Below are positions 25,683 to 34,698 of a stretch of DNA of 64,000 nt, piece by piece; the first letter of the stretch is position 1, and each line of letters opens with the position of its first letter. The notes below the pieces were generated by a model. That model was not told the origin of the DNA. It worked only from the letters and a program-made list of their open reading frames with translations, and did no database searches. The DNA lies in NCBI GenBank assembly GCA_965231865.1, contig CBDDOJ010000001.1, forward strand, positions 1,054,001 to 1,118,000, read 5' to 3'. This stretch comes from WTGA01 sp965231865 (GTDB lineage: Bacteria > Pseudomonadota > Gammaproteobacteria > Arenicellales > Poriferihabitantaceae). The position numbers and the translations under genes are program-made.

Positions 25683-26942
25683 GTGGATTTCGAAGCGATT
25701 GAAACCGCCATCAAAGCCGAGGTCATGGATTTTGCCGCTTCGTTGCTGGAAGTGTTCATGAATAAAGATACCTCTGACCATACCGAAAGCCTCCTCCCCT
25801 GTCCGTGTGGTTGCATGGCCCGCTACCGGGGTGTCCGCAGCCGGAAGCTGACCACCGTGGTCGGGGACATTGAATATGAACGGGCGTATTACCATTGCCA
25901 GCAGTGCGGGCACGGCTTTTATCCCAAAGACCAGGCCATGGGCCTGGATTCAAGCGGCGTGTCCCCCGGGGTGGTTCGCATGATCGGTCAAAGCGCGGCC
26001 AGGGAGAGCTTTGCGCAGTCCCAGCTGCTGATTCATGAACTGGCGGGGGTAAAGGTCAGTGTCAAGCAGGTTGAACGCAGTGCCGAGCGCCTGGGCGCGA
26101 AGATCAGCGACTTCGAGCGTCGCAACATCGAATTGGAATCCGCCCCGGCCAAAACGATGTATTTGGGAGTCGACGGCACCGGCGTGCCGATGATCCAATC
26201 GGAAGTCGAGGGGGTCCGCGGCAAACAGCCGGATGGTGGCTCCAAAACCCGGGAGATGAAGGTGGCCGTCGCCTGGCTGTGCGATCGATTCGATGAACAC
26301 GGCCATGCGCGGATTGACACGACATCGGTGACCTACACCGCGGCGATTGAAACTGCGGGTACCACGGACATCGCCAGGGAACCGGCCCCATTTGTCCAGC
26401 GTGTTGAGCGCGAAGCTTTACGACGCGGATTCTACGATGCAGAACGACAGGTAGTCATTGGTGATGGCGCCCACTGGATCTGGAACGGATTTTCAGAATT
26501 ATTTCCCGATGCGATTCAGATACTGGATATTTTCCACGCCTGTGAAAAAATCTGGGACCTGTCAAAACGGATCTACGGCGATGGCACAGAGCTTGGCAAC
26601 CTGTGGGCGGAAAATACAGTTGACCTGCTAAGAGCAGGAGATATCGAGCAACTGATTGAAGTGCTCCAACCATTCTCATCGAAGCATCCGGAGGTTAAAA
26701 CGACGATTGGCTATTTCGACCGAAACCGCGAGCGGATGCGCTACCGGAAGTTTCGGGATCAACAGCTTTGCATATCCAGTGCAGCGGTCGAAGCAGGGTG
26801 CAAGAATGTCATCGGTGCTCGCTTGAAGCGCAGCGGAATGCATTGGAGCAAGGCGGGAGCAAACAAAATCGCGGCGCTTCGAGCGTGCGTAATCAGCAAC
26901 CGGTTTGATGATTTTTGGTACGATAGGGCTGGAAATTCGTAG
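25683..26942 (+). CDS. ISKra4-family transposase
   Basis: At least 419 residues, starting at a GTG if translated alone. A zinc-binding region has CPCG and CQQCG pairs. DDE residues can be placed at Asp in MYLGVDGTGVP, Asp in VVIGDGAHWIW and Glu in ISSAAVEAGCKNVIGARLKR, which is the ISKra4 C-terminal signature followed by SGMHWSKAGA. The frame is intact. The N-terminal extension encoded before 25683 (TLKRTFADETEREIVKLL) reads as real protein, supporting expression as a fusion with the DUF6788 frame. Confidence 0.9.
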   Translation: MDFEAIETAIKAEVMDFAASLLEVFMNKDTSDHTESLLPCPCGCMARYRGVRSRKLTTVVGDIEYERAYYHCQQCGHGFYPKDQAMGLDSSGVSPGVVRMIGQSAARESFAQSQLLIHELAGVKVSVKQVERSAERLGAKISDFERRNIELESAPAKTMYLGVDGTGVPMIQSEVEGVRGKQPDGGSKTREMKVAVAWLCDRFDEHGHARIDTTSVTYTAAIETAGTTDIAREPAPFVQRVEREALRRGFYDAERQVVIGDGAHWIWNGFSELFPDAIQILDIFHACEKIWDLSKRIYGDGTELGNLWAENTVDLLRAGDIEQLIEVLQPFSSKHPEVKTTIGYFDRNRERMRYRKFRDQQLCISSAAVEAGCKNVIGARLKRSGMHWSKAGANKIAALRACVISNRFDDFWYDRAGNS

Positions 26943-26977
26943 ATTTTGCAAAAATTTGACGCACACCCGTCGCCGGT

Positions 26978-27284
26978 TCCCGGCGATGAGAAACCTGCAA
27001 CCGCCGCCTCTTCCTGAGCCAAACGACGGCCCGTCCAACTTCATACACTTCTTCAAATCTGATTTCGTCTGTTCTTCGGTAGTCATTCTGTCCGTTTCAT
27101 ACTCCCCTCCAGTCCATGTCGTTCGAAACCGGGCCGTTTATGGGCACCTAACCGGACAAATCATTGACTCTCTACACACCCCGAATTCCGGCATTGCTTT
27201 CTAACCGCCTGAACGGTAATATCCACACCCCTGTTTTTTGGGCCTTGGGCCTGTCCTGACGGATTAACCACGATATATCACACC
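26978..27284. other. no recognisable gene between ISKra4 element and tpiA
   Basis: This 307-base stretch holds only short open frames on both strands. A minus-strand frame starting at 27086 (MTTEEQTKSDLKKC) would run into the insertion sequence and, after removal of the element, stop shortly beyond it, but it matches no family I know. The last 60 bases probably contain the tpiA promoter; no box pair stands out. Confidence 0.4.
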
Positions 27285-28046
27285 GTGCGTAAAACACTGA
27301 TCGCCGGAAACTGGAAAATGAACGCCGACATGGCGATGGCCACCGCCCTGGCGGAAAAGATCGTTGCGGGTTCCACCAGTCTGGCCAATGTCGATATCCT
27401 GCTGTGCCCGCCCTACCCCTACCTCTTTGCGGTAGGTAAGGCGATGGCAGGCAGTGCCTGCCAACTGGGTGCCCAGGATGTGGACAGGCATGCCCAGGGC
27501 GCGTTTACCGGACAGGTTTCTGCCTCCATGCTGCTCGACAGCGGGTGCACTCACGTGATTATCGGACACTCGGAACGACGGACGCTGCACCATGAAACCA
27601 ACGCCCTGGTCGCCGAAAAGGCCAAGACGGCCCTGGACAGTGGATTGATCCCTGTCCTGTGTATCGGTGAAACCCGTCAGGAACGGGAAGAGGGCATTGC
27701 CCGGAAAGTCGTTTCCAGCCAGATCAGGGCAGTGGTGGACCGTATTGGCATTGAAGCGTTCAGACAGGGGATCATTGCCTACGAACCGGTCTGGGCGATC
27801 GGCACGGGGCTGACCGCCACCCCGGACCAGGCCCAGGCAATCCATCAGCACATCCGCCGGGAACTGTCCAGGCTGGACGAGGGCATTGCCGCGGATTGCC
27901 GAATCCTGTACGGTGGCAGCATGAAACCGGACAATGCAGAAGAACTGGTTGCCCGGCCGGACATCGATGGCGGCCTGATCGGCGGCGCATCCCTCCATGC
28001 CCGGGACTTCCTGGGAATTTGCCAGGCGGCGGAATCAGGCGGCTGA
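27285..28046 (+). CDS. tpiA: triosephosphate isomerase
   Basis: A 253-residue cytosolic TIM-barrel enzyme that interconverts dihydroxyacetone phosphate and glyceraldehyde 3-phosphate. Catalytic residues are Lys11 (AGNWKMN), His95 (IIGHSERR) and Glu167 (AYEPVWAIGTG); the flexible loop and phosphate-binding ILYGGSMKPDNA are present. The start is a GTG (27285) that gives the usual family N-terminus RKTLIAGNWKMN. It heads the classical tpiA-secG-tRNA-Leu block, with secG 19 bases downstream. Confidence 0.97.
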   Translation: MRKTLIAGNWKMNADMAMATALAEKIVAGSTSLANVDILLCPPYPYLFAVGKAMAGSACQLGAQDVDRHAQGAFTGQVSASMLLDSGCTHVIIGHSERRTLHHETNALVAEKAKTALDSGLIPVLCIGETRQEREEGIARKVVSSQIRAVVDRIGIEAFRQGIIAYEPVWAIGTGLTATPDQAQAIHQHIRRELSRLDEGIAADCRILYGGSMKPDNAEELVARPDIDGGLIGGASLHARDFLGICQAAESGG

Positions 28047-28065
28047 ATAAAGATACAGAAAAATC

Positions 28066-28437
28066 ATGGTATCCAATATATTATTAGTGGTTCACTTGGT
28101 CATGGCAGTGACCATTGTCGTTCTGGTGCTGCTCCAGCAGGGCAAGGGATCGGATATGGGCGCAGCGTTCGGCGGGGGCTCTTCCCAATCGCTTTTCGGG
28201 GCGCGGGGGTCCGCAAATTTTCTCAGCCGGCTCACCTCCGTCCTGGTCACCCTGTTTTTCATCACCAGCCTGGTACTGGCCTATCTCTACACCCGCCAGG
28301 GCGAAGCAACCAGTCTGGTATCCGGTTCGGTTTTCGAACAGACCACTACCGGGGATGCCCCGGAAGTTCCCGGTGCGGAAGCCGTGGAAGAACCAATCGA
28401 AGAATCCGATGTTCCCGCAACACCGGACGAGTACTGA
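28066..28437 (+). CDS. secG: protein translocase subunit SecG
   Basis: A 123-residue inner-membrane protein with two transmembrane helices (LLVVHLVMAVTIVVLVLLQ and LTSVLVTLFFITSLVLAYLY) joined by the conserved KGSDMGAAFGGGSSQSLFGA loop. It is the accessory subunit of the SecYEG channel. The C-terminal 35 residues are acidic and rich in Glu and Pro, an ordinary variable tail. Position directly after tpiA and before tRNA-Leu is the common gammaproteobacterial order. Confidence 0.95.
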   Translation: MVSNILLVVHLVMAVTIVVLVLLQQGKGSDMGAAFGGGSSQSLFGARGSANFLSRLTSVLVTLFFITSLVLAYLYTRQGEATSLVSGSVFEQTTTGDAPEVPGAEAVEEPIEESDVPATPDEY

Positions 28438-28460
28438 ACATGGACGAAGACCATCCTGTT

Positions 28461-28545
28461 GCCGAAGTGGTGGAACTGGTAGACACGCAGTCTTGAGGGG
28501 GCTGTGCTTCACGGCGTGAGGGTTCGAGTCCCTCCTTCGGCACCA
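28461..28545 (+). tRNA. tRNA-Leu (anticodon GAG)
   Basis: An 85-base tRNA with a 7-bp acceptor stem GCCGAAG/CTTCGGC, anticodon arm CAGTC-TTGAGGG-GGCTG with anticodon GAG, a long variable arm as expected for leucine tRNAs, the T-arm sequence GGTTCGAGTCC, and an encoded 3' ACCA. It reads CUC and CUU codons. It follows secG by 23 bases, the usual place for this tRNA. Confidence 0.96.
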
Positions 28546-28771
28546 ACCATATTTCCGGGATGCCACGTACCTCGCCCATGAAACGAACCCGGAGAAAAAC
28601 GGATGAATGGCTCCAGCCTGCGAGCCCGGGGTTTACAGCGGTGTCCCGGGTGATGACCGCAATGGGGCCAATGGGCACCCTGTCCACAGCGAGGCCTGCC
28701 GGCGAACCCTCCCCAACCATGCCAGTCCGGTATGATCCGCCCGGCCGGGACCCGGGACCCGGTGTCATGCC

Positions 28772-30049
28772 ATGCCCGGAATAATGCTGGACCGCCTCCT
28801 CCCCCGGTTCCTCAAAGGCCCGGAAGGCATGCTGGTCCTGATGGCCTGTGCCATGTCGGTCAGTTTGTACGGCTGGTTTACCCTGTTGAACAACTTTGTG
28901 GTCGAGCGGGCCGCCTTCACCGGGCAGGAAATCGGATTCCTGCAGTCCATCCGGGAAATCCCCGGCTTTCTGGCCTTCCTCGCCATTTTCCTTCTGCCCT
29001 ATTTCCGCGAACAGAACCTGGCATTCCTTTCCCTTGCCATGCTGGGTATCGGCACCGCGGTGACCGGTTTTTTCCCCACCGAAATCGCGCTGTACCTGAC
29101 CACGTTTACCATGTCCCTGGGGTTTCATTACTACGAAACCATGAACCAGTCGCTGACTCTTCAACTGGTGCCCAAGTCGGAAACTCCGGTGCACCTGGCC
29201 AGACAGCTGAAAGCCTCGTCCATCGGTACCCTGGGCATCTTCATTGTGATCATCCTGTGCTTTGACGAAAAAGCGCTGGTCACCCTGCAGGACCTGCTGG
29301 GCCTGCCGTCCACCTTCACCGGATTCGCGCTGGGCTTTGAACCGCTGTACCTGATCGCCGGGACCTTTACCCTGGCCGTGGCGATCTTCTGCAAGGGCTA
29401 CTATCCGTACTTTGAGTCAAAAGAAACCCAGTACAAGAAACTGTTTCTGCGACGACGATACTGGCTGTACTATGCGTTGACGTTCATGGGGGGCGCACGC
29501 AGGCAGATCTTCATGGTCTTTGCCGGATTCCTGATGGTCGAGAAATTCGGGTACGATGTCACGACGATTACCCTGCTCTACCTGGTCAATCTCATTGCCA
29601 ACATCTGGATCGCCCCCCATGTCGGCCGGTTTATCCAGCTACTCGGGGAGCGAAAGGCTCTCATCCTGGAATATGTGGGTCTGATCGCGATCTTTGCCGG
29701 GTATGCGGTGGTGGACGATCATCGCATGGCCGCCGGGCTGTACATCCTGGACCATTTGTTCTTCGCATTTGCGATTGCCATCAAAACCTACTTCCAGAAA
29801 ATTGCCGACCCCCAGGATATCGCTTCCACCGCGGGGGTCAGTTTCACCATCAACCACATTGCCGCCGTCGGCATCCCGGCCACATTCGGCTTTATCTGGA
29901 TCAACAATCCGGGTACGGTGTTTTACATCGGTTCCGCGATGGCAATGGTGTCCCTGGTCCTGGCGCTGCTGGTACCCCGGCATCCCGGCCCGGGGCATGA
30001 AACCACCCTGGCTTCATCCGGCCTCGTCCCACAACCCGCCGATTCGTAA
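28772..30049 (+). CDS. MFS-type transporter
   Basis: A 425-residue membrane protein with about twelve hydrophobic helices, for example LVLMACAMSVSLYGWFTLL and FLAFLAIFLLPYF, and the basic cytoplasmic loop FLRRRYWLYYALTF in the middle, as in two-domain MFS proteins. No substrate-class motif is evident. There are no close partner genes: it sits between tRNA-Leu and a convergent DAHP synthase gene, 7 bases from the latter's stop. The 226 bases between the tRNA and this gene hold nothing recognised. Confidence 0.8.
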   Translation: MPGIMLDRLLPRFLKGPEGMLVLMACAMSVSLYGWFTLLNNFVVERAAFTGQEIGFLQSIREIPGFLAFLAIFLLPYFREQNLAFLSLAMLGIGTAVTGFFPTEIALYLTTFTMSLGFHYYETMNQSLTLQLVPKSETPVHLARQLKASSIGTLGIFIVIILCFDEKALVTLQDLLGLPSTFTGFALGFEPLYLIAGTFTLAVAIFCKGYYPYFESKETQYKKLFLRRRYWLYYALTFMGGARRQIFMVFAGFLMVEKFGYDVTTITLLYLVNLIANIWIAPHVGRFIQLLGERKALILEYVGLIAIFAGYAVVDDHRMAAGLYILDHLFFAFAIAIKTYFQKIADPQDIASTAGVSFTINHIAAVGIPATFGFIWINNPGTVFYIGSAMAMVSLVLALLVPRHPGPGHETTLASSGLVPQPADS

Positions 30050-30056
30050 GGGGGCA

Positions 30057-31190
30057 CTATGCGGGCCCCGGGTTCTCTTTGTGGAACTGCCGGGCCAGGG
30101 CACTGCGTTCCAGATAGGCGCTGCGGGCGATACGGATATCTTCGAGGAAGAATTCCAGTTCTTCCAGGGTCAGGGCCTGCGGACCATCCACCAGGGCCGT
30201 GGGCGGATTGGGATGAAAATCCACCAAAACCATGTTTGCACCGGCAATCACACCCTGGGCGGTGGCATGGAAGGAATCCAGCAAATGATCCGGTGCACCC
30301 TCCCGCGTCCCGACGGAATGGGACGGGTCAACACAGACCGGCATGTGGGTCAGGCGCTTGATCACCGGCACATGACTGAAATCGACGAAGTTCCGGTGGG
30401 GGTCCCCCATATTGGTCTTCATTCCCCGCAAACAGAACACCACTTTCCGGTTTCCCTCACTGGCCAGGTACTCCGCCGCATTCAACGACTCCTCCAGGGT
30501 AATGCCGAATCCGCGTTTCAGCAAAACGGGATGCCGGCTTTGCCGACCACACTGTTTCAGCAATTCGAAGTTCTGCGTATTGCGCGTCCCGACCTGCAGC
30601 ATCACCCCGGTGGGATTTCCGGCCTGTTCGAGCGCATCATTGATCTCGTCGATGTGGTTTTCGTGGGTGATTTCCATGGCGATGACCTTGATTCCATACT
30701 TCCCGGCCAGATCAAAGACCCAGGGAAGACAATTCGCGCCATGGCCCTGGAACGAATACGGATTGGTTCTTGGTTTGTACGCTCCCATCCGGGTGCAATT
30801 CATCCCGGCTTCGGACACGGCTTTCAGCATCTGTTCAACATGTTCCGGCGTATCGACCGCACACAATCCGGCAAAGATGTTGAGATTGTCCTGGTTGAAG
30901 GTCACCCCGTTGTAGTTGAAACCGTAAGAACGCGAATCCCCGGCATGGCGGCCCAGCACCGCATACGAGCGGGAGACCCGGACCACCCGCTTGACCCCGG
31001 ACAGGTTTTCAATTTCCCGCTTGTTCAAAATGGAGGTGTCGCCCACCAGGTAGATTTCCGTGAGCACTTGCTGGGCCCCAACGACCTGATGGATTTTCGG
31101 CGTGATACCCGGTTTGGCATGGAGATACTCCAATATGTTCTTGGTTTCCGGAGAATCCTCCCCTACTCGGGAATTCAGTATGACAATCAT
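30057..31190 (-). CDS. DAHP synthase (3-deoxy-7-phosphoheptulonate synthase)
   Basis: A 377-residue enzyme of the KDO8P/AroG-like class I-beta, which condenses phosphoenolpyruvate and erythrose 4-phosphate in the first shikimate-pathway step. The N-terminal 80 residues form a ferredoxin-like regulatory domain (IYLVGDTSILNKREIENLSG), as in Thermotoga-type enzymes. The barrel has the signatures YKPRTNPYSFQGHG, VGTRNTQNFELL and VCVDPSHSVGTRE. I start at MIVILNSRVGEDS (31190); the open frame to 31229 adds 13 unlikely residues. It is divergent from gltA. Confidence 0.92.
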   Translation of the reverse strand: MIVILNSRVGEDSPETKNILEYLHAKPGITPKIHQVVGAQQVLTEIYLVGDTSILNKREIENLSGVKRVVRVSRSYAVLGRHAGDSRSYGFNYNGVTFNQDNLNIFAGLCAVDTPEHVEQMLKAVSEAGMNCTRMGAYKPRTNPYSFQGHGANCLPWVFDLAGKYGIKVIAMEITHENHIDEINDALEQAGNPTGVMLQVGTRNTQNFELLKQCGRQSRHPVLLKRGFGITLEESLNAAEYLASEGNRKVVFCLRGMKTNMGDPHRNFVDFSHVPVIKRLTHMPVCVDPSHSVGTREGAPDHLLDSFHATAQGVIAGANMVLVDFHPNPPTALVDGPQALTLEELEFFLEDIRIARSAYLERSALARQFHKENPGPA

Positions 31191-31367
31191 GGCAGGCCGT
31201 AAGTGAAGTGGTTTGGCGCAGTATACCAAGATCAGCAGTCGAACTGGTCATTGATCCCCCCCGGAGGAAAAGGATTCCTCCATGGTTCCGGGACATTGTG
31301 GCGCCAGCGGACCGGGAACCCCGGTGGGGAATGACTCGTGACAGTGGGTCCGGGACAGCAAGCGGAA

Positions 31368-31658
31368 TCAGGCCAAACCTGATATGATTGTCCCGGGATT
31401 CAAGGGTCGTTTCGATTCGGGTTGCGGCCCGGGGCGGCAACCGAAAACAGGCAGCGACCGATACGCCGGATGATCCAGTTCCAGCCAGCCTCCATTGGCC
31501 TGGAAATGGCTTGGCGGACCGCCCATCGAACGGACGGTATTGAATGCAAACATGGCCAAATGCCGGGAGTCGGCACCATCGTGGATCTCGCGCTGCAACG
31601 GCCGGCCAAAGACAATCCAAGCGAGGAGGGCAATGAGCGAAACGGCAAAAATCATCAT
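31368..31658 (-). CDS. hypothetical membrane-anchored small protein (doubtful)
   Basis: A 96-residue frame starting with a hydrophobic stretch (MIFAVSLIALLAWIVFG) followed by a charged soluble part. It fills most of the 440 bases between DAHP synthase and gltA, but its first 26 bases are antisense to the gltA start. No family was recognised and no ribosome-binding site is evident. The alternative is that the region is simply the divergent promoter area. Confidence 0.25.
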   Translation of the reverse strand: MMIFAVSLIALLAWIVFGRPLQREIHDGADSRHLAMFAFNTVRSMGGPPSHFQANGGWLELDHPAYRSLPVFGCRPGPQPESKRPLNPGTIISGLA

Positions 31659-32922
31659 CGGAGATGAAAGTTACGAATTTCCGGTGGTCACCGGGAGTGA
31701 AAACGAAAAAGCCATTGATATTTCCAGCCTGCGGGCCAGGACGGGGCATATCACACTGGACATCGGGTATAAAAATACCGGGTCCACCAAAAGCGCCATC
31801 ACGTATGTGGACGGCGAAAAGGGGGTTTTGCGTTATCGCGGATACCCCATCGAACAACTTGCCCGGCATTCCGATTTTCTGGAGGTCGCCTATTTGCTGA
31901 TCTACGGCGAACTACCCACCCGGGACACCTACGATGAATTCAGGCGGGACATTACCTATCACACCCTGGTTCACGAAGACATGAAGATGTTCCTGGATGC
32001 CTACCCGGCCAAGGCGCATCCCATGGGCATCCTGGCCGCTGCCCTGAGTTCACTGTCCACGTTCTATCCCGAACCCCAGGACCCCGACGGCCGCTCCGGG
32101 GAAATCAACCTGACCATCTACCGATTGCTGGCGAAGGTGCCCACCCTGGCCGCATGGGCCTACAAGAATGCCATGCGCCATCCGTTCATTTATCCGATGA
32201 ACAAATTCAGCTATTGCGAGAACCTGATCTACATGATGTTCGCCACCCCTTCCGAAGAATTGCACCCGGACCCGGTGGTGGTGGATGCCATGAACAAGTT
32301 GTTGATCCTGCATGCTGACCACGAGCAGAACTGCTCCACCTCCACGGTCCGGCTCGCCGGGTCATCCATGGTGAACCTGTATACCTCCATCTCTGCCGGC
32401 ATATCCGCCCTGTGGGGCCCGCTCCATGGGGGGGCGAACCAGGCGGTGATCAATATGCTGGACCAGATCCGGGATGAAGGGGGGAATATTGACAAGTGGA
32501 TCAACAGGGCGAAAGACAAAAATGACCCGTTTCGCCTGATGGGCTTTGGGCACCGCGTTTACAAGAACCTGGATCCAAGAGCCGGCATCATCAAAACGAC
32601 CGCGGACGGGGTGCTCCGGAAACTGGGGGTCTTGGACTCTGCCGTGGAAATTGCGATGGAACTGGAGGAAGCGTGCCTGAATGACGAGTACTTCCAGGAC
32701 CGGAATCTCTACCCGAATGTGGACTTCTACTCGGGAATCATCTACAAGGCGATCGGCATTCCGACCCAGATGTTCACGGTCATGTTTGTGCTTGGGCGGC
32801 TTCCCGGGTGGATTGCACAATGGAAGGAGATGACCGAAGAAGGCCAGCCGATTGGCCGGCCAAGACAGGTCTATACCGGCGAGACAGCCCGGGATTTTGT
32901 CGCCATCGATCAGCGCGGATAG
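31633..32922 (+). CDS. gltA: citrate synthase
   Basis: A 429-residue citrate synthase of the hexameric, NADH-regulated bacterial type. It joins acetyl-CoA to oxaloacetate at entry to the citric acid cycle. Active-site residues are His265 (WGPLHGGANQA), His307 (MGFGHRVYKN) and Asp364 (PNVDFYSG). The N-terminal 60 residues form the small beta domain absent from type I enzymes. The ATG at 31633 follows GAGGAGGG and fits the usual N-terminus. Its length matches the E. coli enzyme (427). Confidence 0.96.
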   Translation: MSETAKIIIGDESYEFPVVTGSENEKAIDISSLRARTGHITLDIGYKNTGSTKSAITYVDGEKGVLRYRGYPIEQLARHSDFLEVAYLLIYGELPTRDTYDEFRRDITYHTLVHEDMKMFLDAYPAKAHPMGILAAALSSLSTFYPEPQDPDGRSGEINLTIYRLLAKVPTLAAWAYKNAMRHPFIYPMNKFSYCENLIYMMFATPSEELHPDPVVVDAMNKLLILHADHEQNCSTSTVRLAGSSMVNLYTSISAGISALWGPLHGGANQAVINMLDQIRDEGGNIDKWINRAKDKNDPFRLMGFGHRVYKNLDPRAGIIKTTADGVLRKLGVLDSAVEIAMELEEACLNDEYFQDRNLYPNVDFYSGIIYKAIGIPTQMFTVMFVLGRLPGWIAQWKEMTEEGQPIGRPRQVYTGETARDFVAIDQRG

Positions 32923-33006
32923 GGCCCGGTTGCGTCCCGGCTTTTTCATTTTCAAATTCATGTATCGGGGTATACTGCACCGCGATCCCATTCCAATGAC
33001 GATTCC

Positions 33007-33888
33007 ATGAACACCGGCATCATTCTGACCTGTGCCATCACGGGCGGGCACGACAATTTCCGGAAACATCCGGATTACCCGATTACCCCGGCGCAAATTG
33101 CACAAAATGCCATGGATGCCGGCAAGGCCGGCGCGGCCATCGCCCACATCCATGTCCGGGACCCCCGAACAGGGTTGCGCTCCGGGGACCCGGCACTGTT
33201 CCGGGAAGTGGTGGAACGCATTCGCGATTCCGGCAGCGATATCCTGATCAATCTCACCACCAGTGAAGGGGCCCGGTTTGTTCCGGGGACGGACGACCCC
33301 AGGGTCGGTGGGCCGGGAACGACACTGGTCCATCCCCTGGACCGGCTGGTCCACATCGAACAGCTTAAACCGGATATCTGCACGCTGGATGTGGGGACAT
33401 TCAATTTTGGCGATGCCATTTTCGTCAATACCCCGGCACACCTGCGTGTCATGGCGGAAAAGATCCGGGCACTCGGGGTCAAGGCCGAAATGGAGGTCTT
33501 TGAACCCGGTCATATCCTGTTCGCCCGCAAACTGATTGAAGAAGGCCTGATTGCGGACCCGCCCATGTTCCAGCTTTGCCTGGGCATTCCCCATGCCTCG
33601 CCGGCCACCCCGGAGATTCTGGGGGCCATGAAACACCTGTTGCCGGAAAATGCCTGCTGGAGCGCGTTTGGCATCTCGCGATGGGAATTCGACATCGTCG
33701 CCCAGGCCGCCAGCCAGGATGGCAACTGCCGGGTTGGGCTCGAAGACAATCTCTATCTGGACAAGGGGGAATTTGCGACGAATGTCCAGTTGGTTGAACG
33801 GGCGGTCCGAATCATCCGCGAGACCGGGCGTGAACCCGCCACCCCGGCCCAGGCAGCGGCGACGCTGGGAATCCACCGGTCACCGTAA
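33007..33888 (+). CDS. BKACE-family beta-keto acid cleavage enzyme (DUF849)
   Basis: A 293-residue TIM-barrel zinc enzyme of the BKACE family, whose founding member Kce cleaves 3-keto-5-aminohexanoate with acetyl-CoA; relatives act on dehydrocarnitine and other beta-keto acids. Characteristic elements are LTCAITGGHDNF, IAHIHVRDP (zinc-binding His-X-His) and EMEVFEPGHI, plus LCLGIPHASPATPE. No lysine-fermentation genes are nearby, so lysine degradation is unlikely. A carnitine- or betaine-like substrate is possible given the TMADH-like and dioxygenase genes elsewhere, but this is speculative. Confidence 0.88.
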   Translation: MNTGIILTCAITGGHDNFRKHPDYPITPAQIAQNAMDAGKAGAAIAHIHVRDPRTGLRSGDPALFREVVERIRDSGSDILINLTTSEGARFVPGTDDPRVGGPGTTLVHPLDRLVHIEQLKPDICTLDVGTFNFGDAIFVNTPAHLRVMAEKIRALGVKAEMEVFEPGHILFARKLIEEGLIADPPMFQLCLGIPHASPATPEILGAMKHLLPENACWSAFGISRWEFDIVAQAASQDGNCRVGLEDNLYLDKGEFATNVQLVERAVRIIRETGREPATPAQAAATLGIHRSP

Positions 33889-33947
33889 AAGACACCTCCG
33901 ACGGCCCGGGCACCCGTACCGTTAACGAGAATACACGCCTCCATCCC

Positions 33948-34526
33948 ATGTTCAGGAATGTGGACCCCGGCCTGGTCGCTAAACTGGCCATTTTTCATAT
34001 CCTCGTCATTGCCCTGGCCAATTACACCGTGCAGTTCACGGGGTCCCTGCTTGGCTACCACTTCACCTATGCCATGTTTGTGTTCCCACTGGTGATCCTG
34101 GCAACGGACCTCACCGTCCGGCTGTCGAACAGGGAAAGCGCAAGAGCCATTGTGGGACTGGCGTACATCCCGGCCATTTTCATCAGTGCCTGGCTGGCGG
34201 ACTGGCGAATCGGCCTGGCCAGCGGGACCGCCTACCTGGTGGGCCAGATGCTGGACATCACGGTCTTCCAGCGTATCCGGGAAAAAACCACGGCCTGGTG
34301 GCCGGCACCCCTTGTCTCCACTTTCTTTGCCAACATTATCGACACCTACACGTTCTTTGCGGTGGCGTTTCACCGTTCCGCCGACGAATTCATGGCCGCA
34401 AACTGGCTGGAAATCGCCCATGTGGATCTTGGGTTCAAAATTGGAATCTCCATCCTCCTTTTCCTGCCCGCTTACGGAATATTGCTCAATGCCCTGAAAA
34501 AACGGGTCGATCTTCGCCCGGGATAG
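33948..34526 (+). CDS. yhhQ: queuosine precursor transporter (YhhQ/VUT family)
   Basis: A 192-residue inner-membrane protein with about six helices. VUT-family signatures are HFTYAMFVFPLVILATDLT, YLVGQMLDITVFQRIRE and STFFANIIDTYTFF. YhhQ imports 7-cyano-7-deazaguanine and 7-aminomethyl-7-deazaguanine for queuosine tRNA modification. It lies 59 bases after the BKACE gene and 172 before nuoA. The region before nuoA contains a possible -10 TAAAAT near 34648 but no clear -35 box. Confidence 0.88.
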   Translation: MFRNVDPGLVAKLAIFHILVIALANYTVQFTGSLLGYHFTYAMFVFPLVILATDLTVRLSNRESARAIVGLAYIPAIFISAWLADWRIGLASGTAYLVGQMLDITVFQRIREKTTAWWPAPLVSTFFANIIDTYTFFAVAFHRSADEFMAANWLEIAHVDLGFKIGISILLFLPAYGILLNALKKRVDLRPG

Positions 34527-34698
34527 GCGGGTTTCGAAGACGCGGGACGGAGGTGGATGGGAGGCGGACCCGATTTTTCCGGAAAAAATAAACCGGGAAT
34601 TCCATTCCGATTGCCTCGAAAGCTGCCACGCATCCATTCAAATGATTTAAAATAGGCATCCACAACAACTGTCCACACAGCGACCGGAGAAGACGCCC

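Larger units (their letters stand above)
25136..26968 (+). mobile_element. ISKra4-family insertion sequence, complete, 1,833 bp
   Basis: The left end GGGTGTGCGTCATATTTTTG (25136-25155) and the complement of the right end CAAAAATTTGACGCACACCC (26949-26968) match at 19 of 20 positions. Both are flanked by the same nine bases, GTCGCCGGT (25127-25135 and 26969-26977), a 9-bp target duplication as reported for ISKra4-type elements. Inside are a DUF6788 frame and a transposase frame connected through an A10 tract. The intact ends and duplication suggest recent insertion. The interrupted sequence is not a gene I recognise. Confidence 0.93.

Noticed and set aside
29694..31202. 502-residue plus-strand frame over the MFS gene end and DAHP synthase
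   Set aside because: It covers parts of two real genes in the wrong frame or strand.
32923..32947. Terminator after gltA
   Set aside because: A GC-rich stem followed by five T is suggestive, but the best pairing has an internal mismatch and a short stem, so it is not listed.
32362..33876. 504-residue frame antisense to gltA and the BKACE gene
   Set aside because: It spans two well-supported genes and their intergenic region on the other strand, so it is not a gene.
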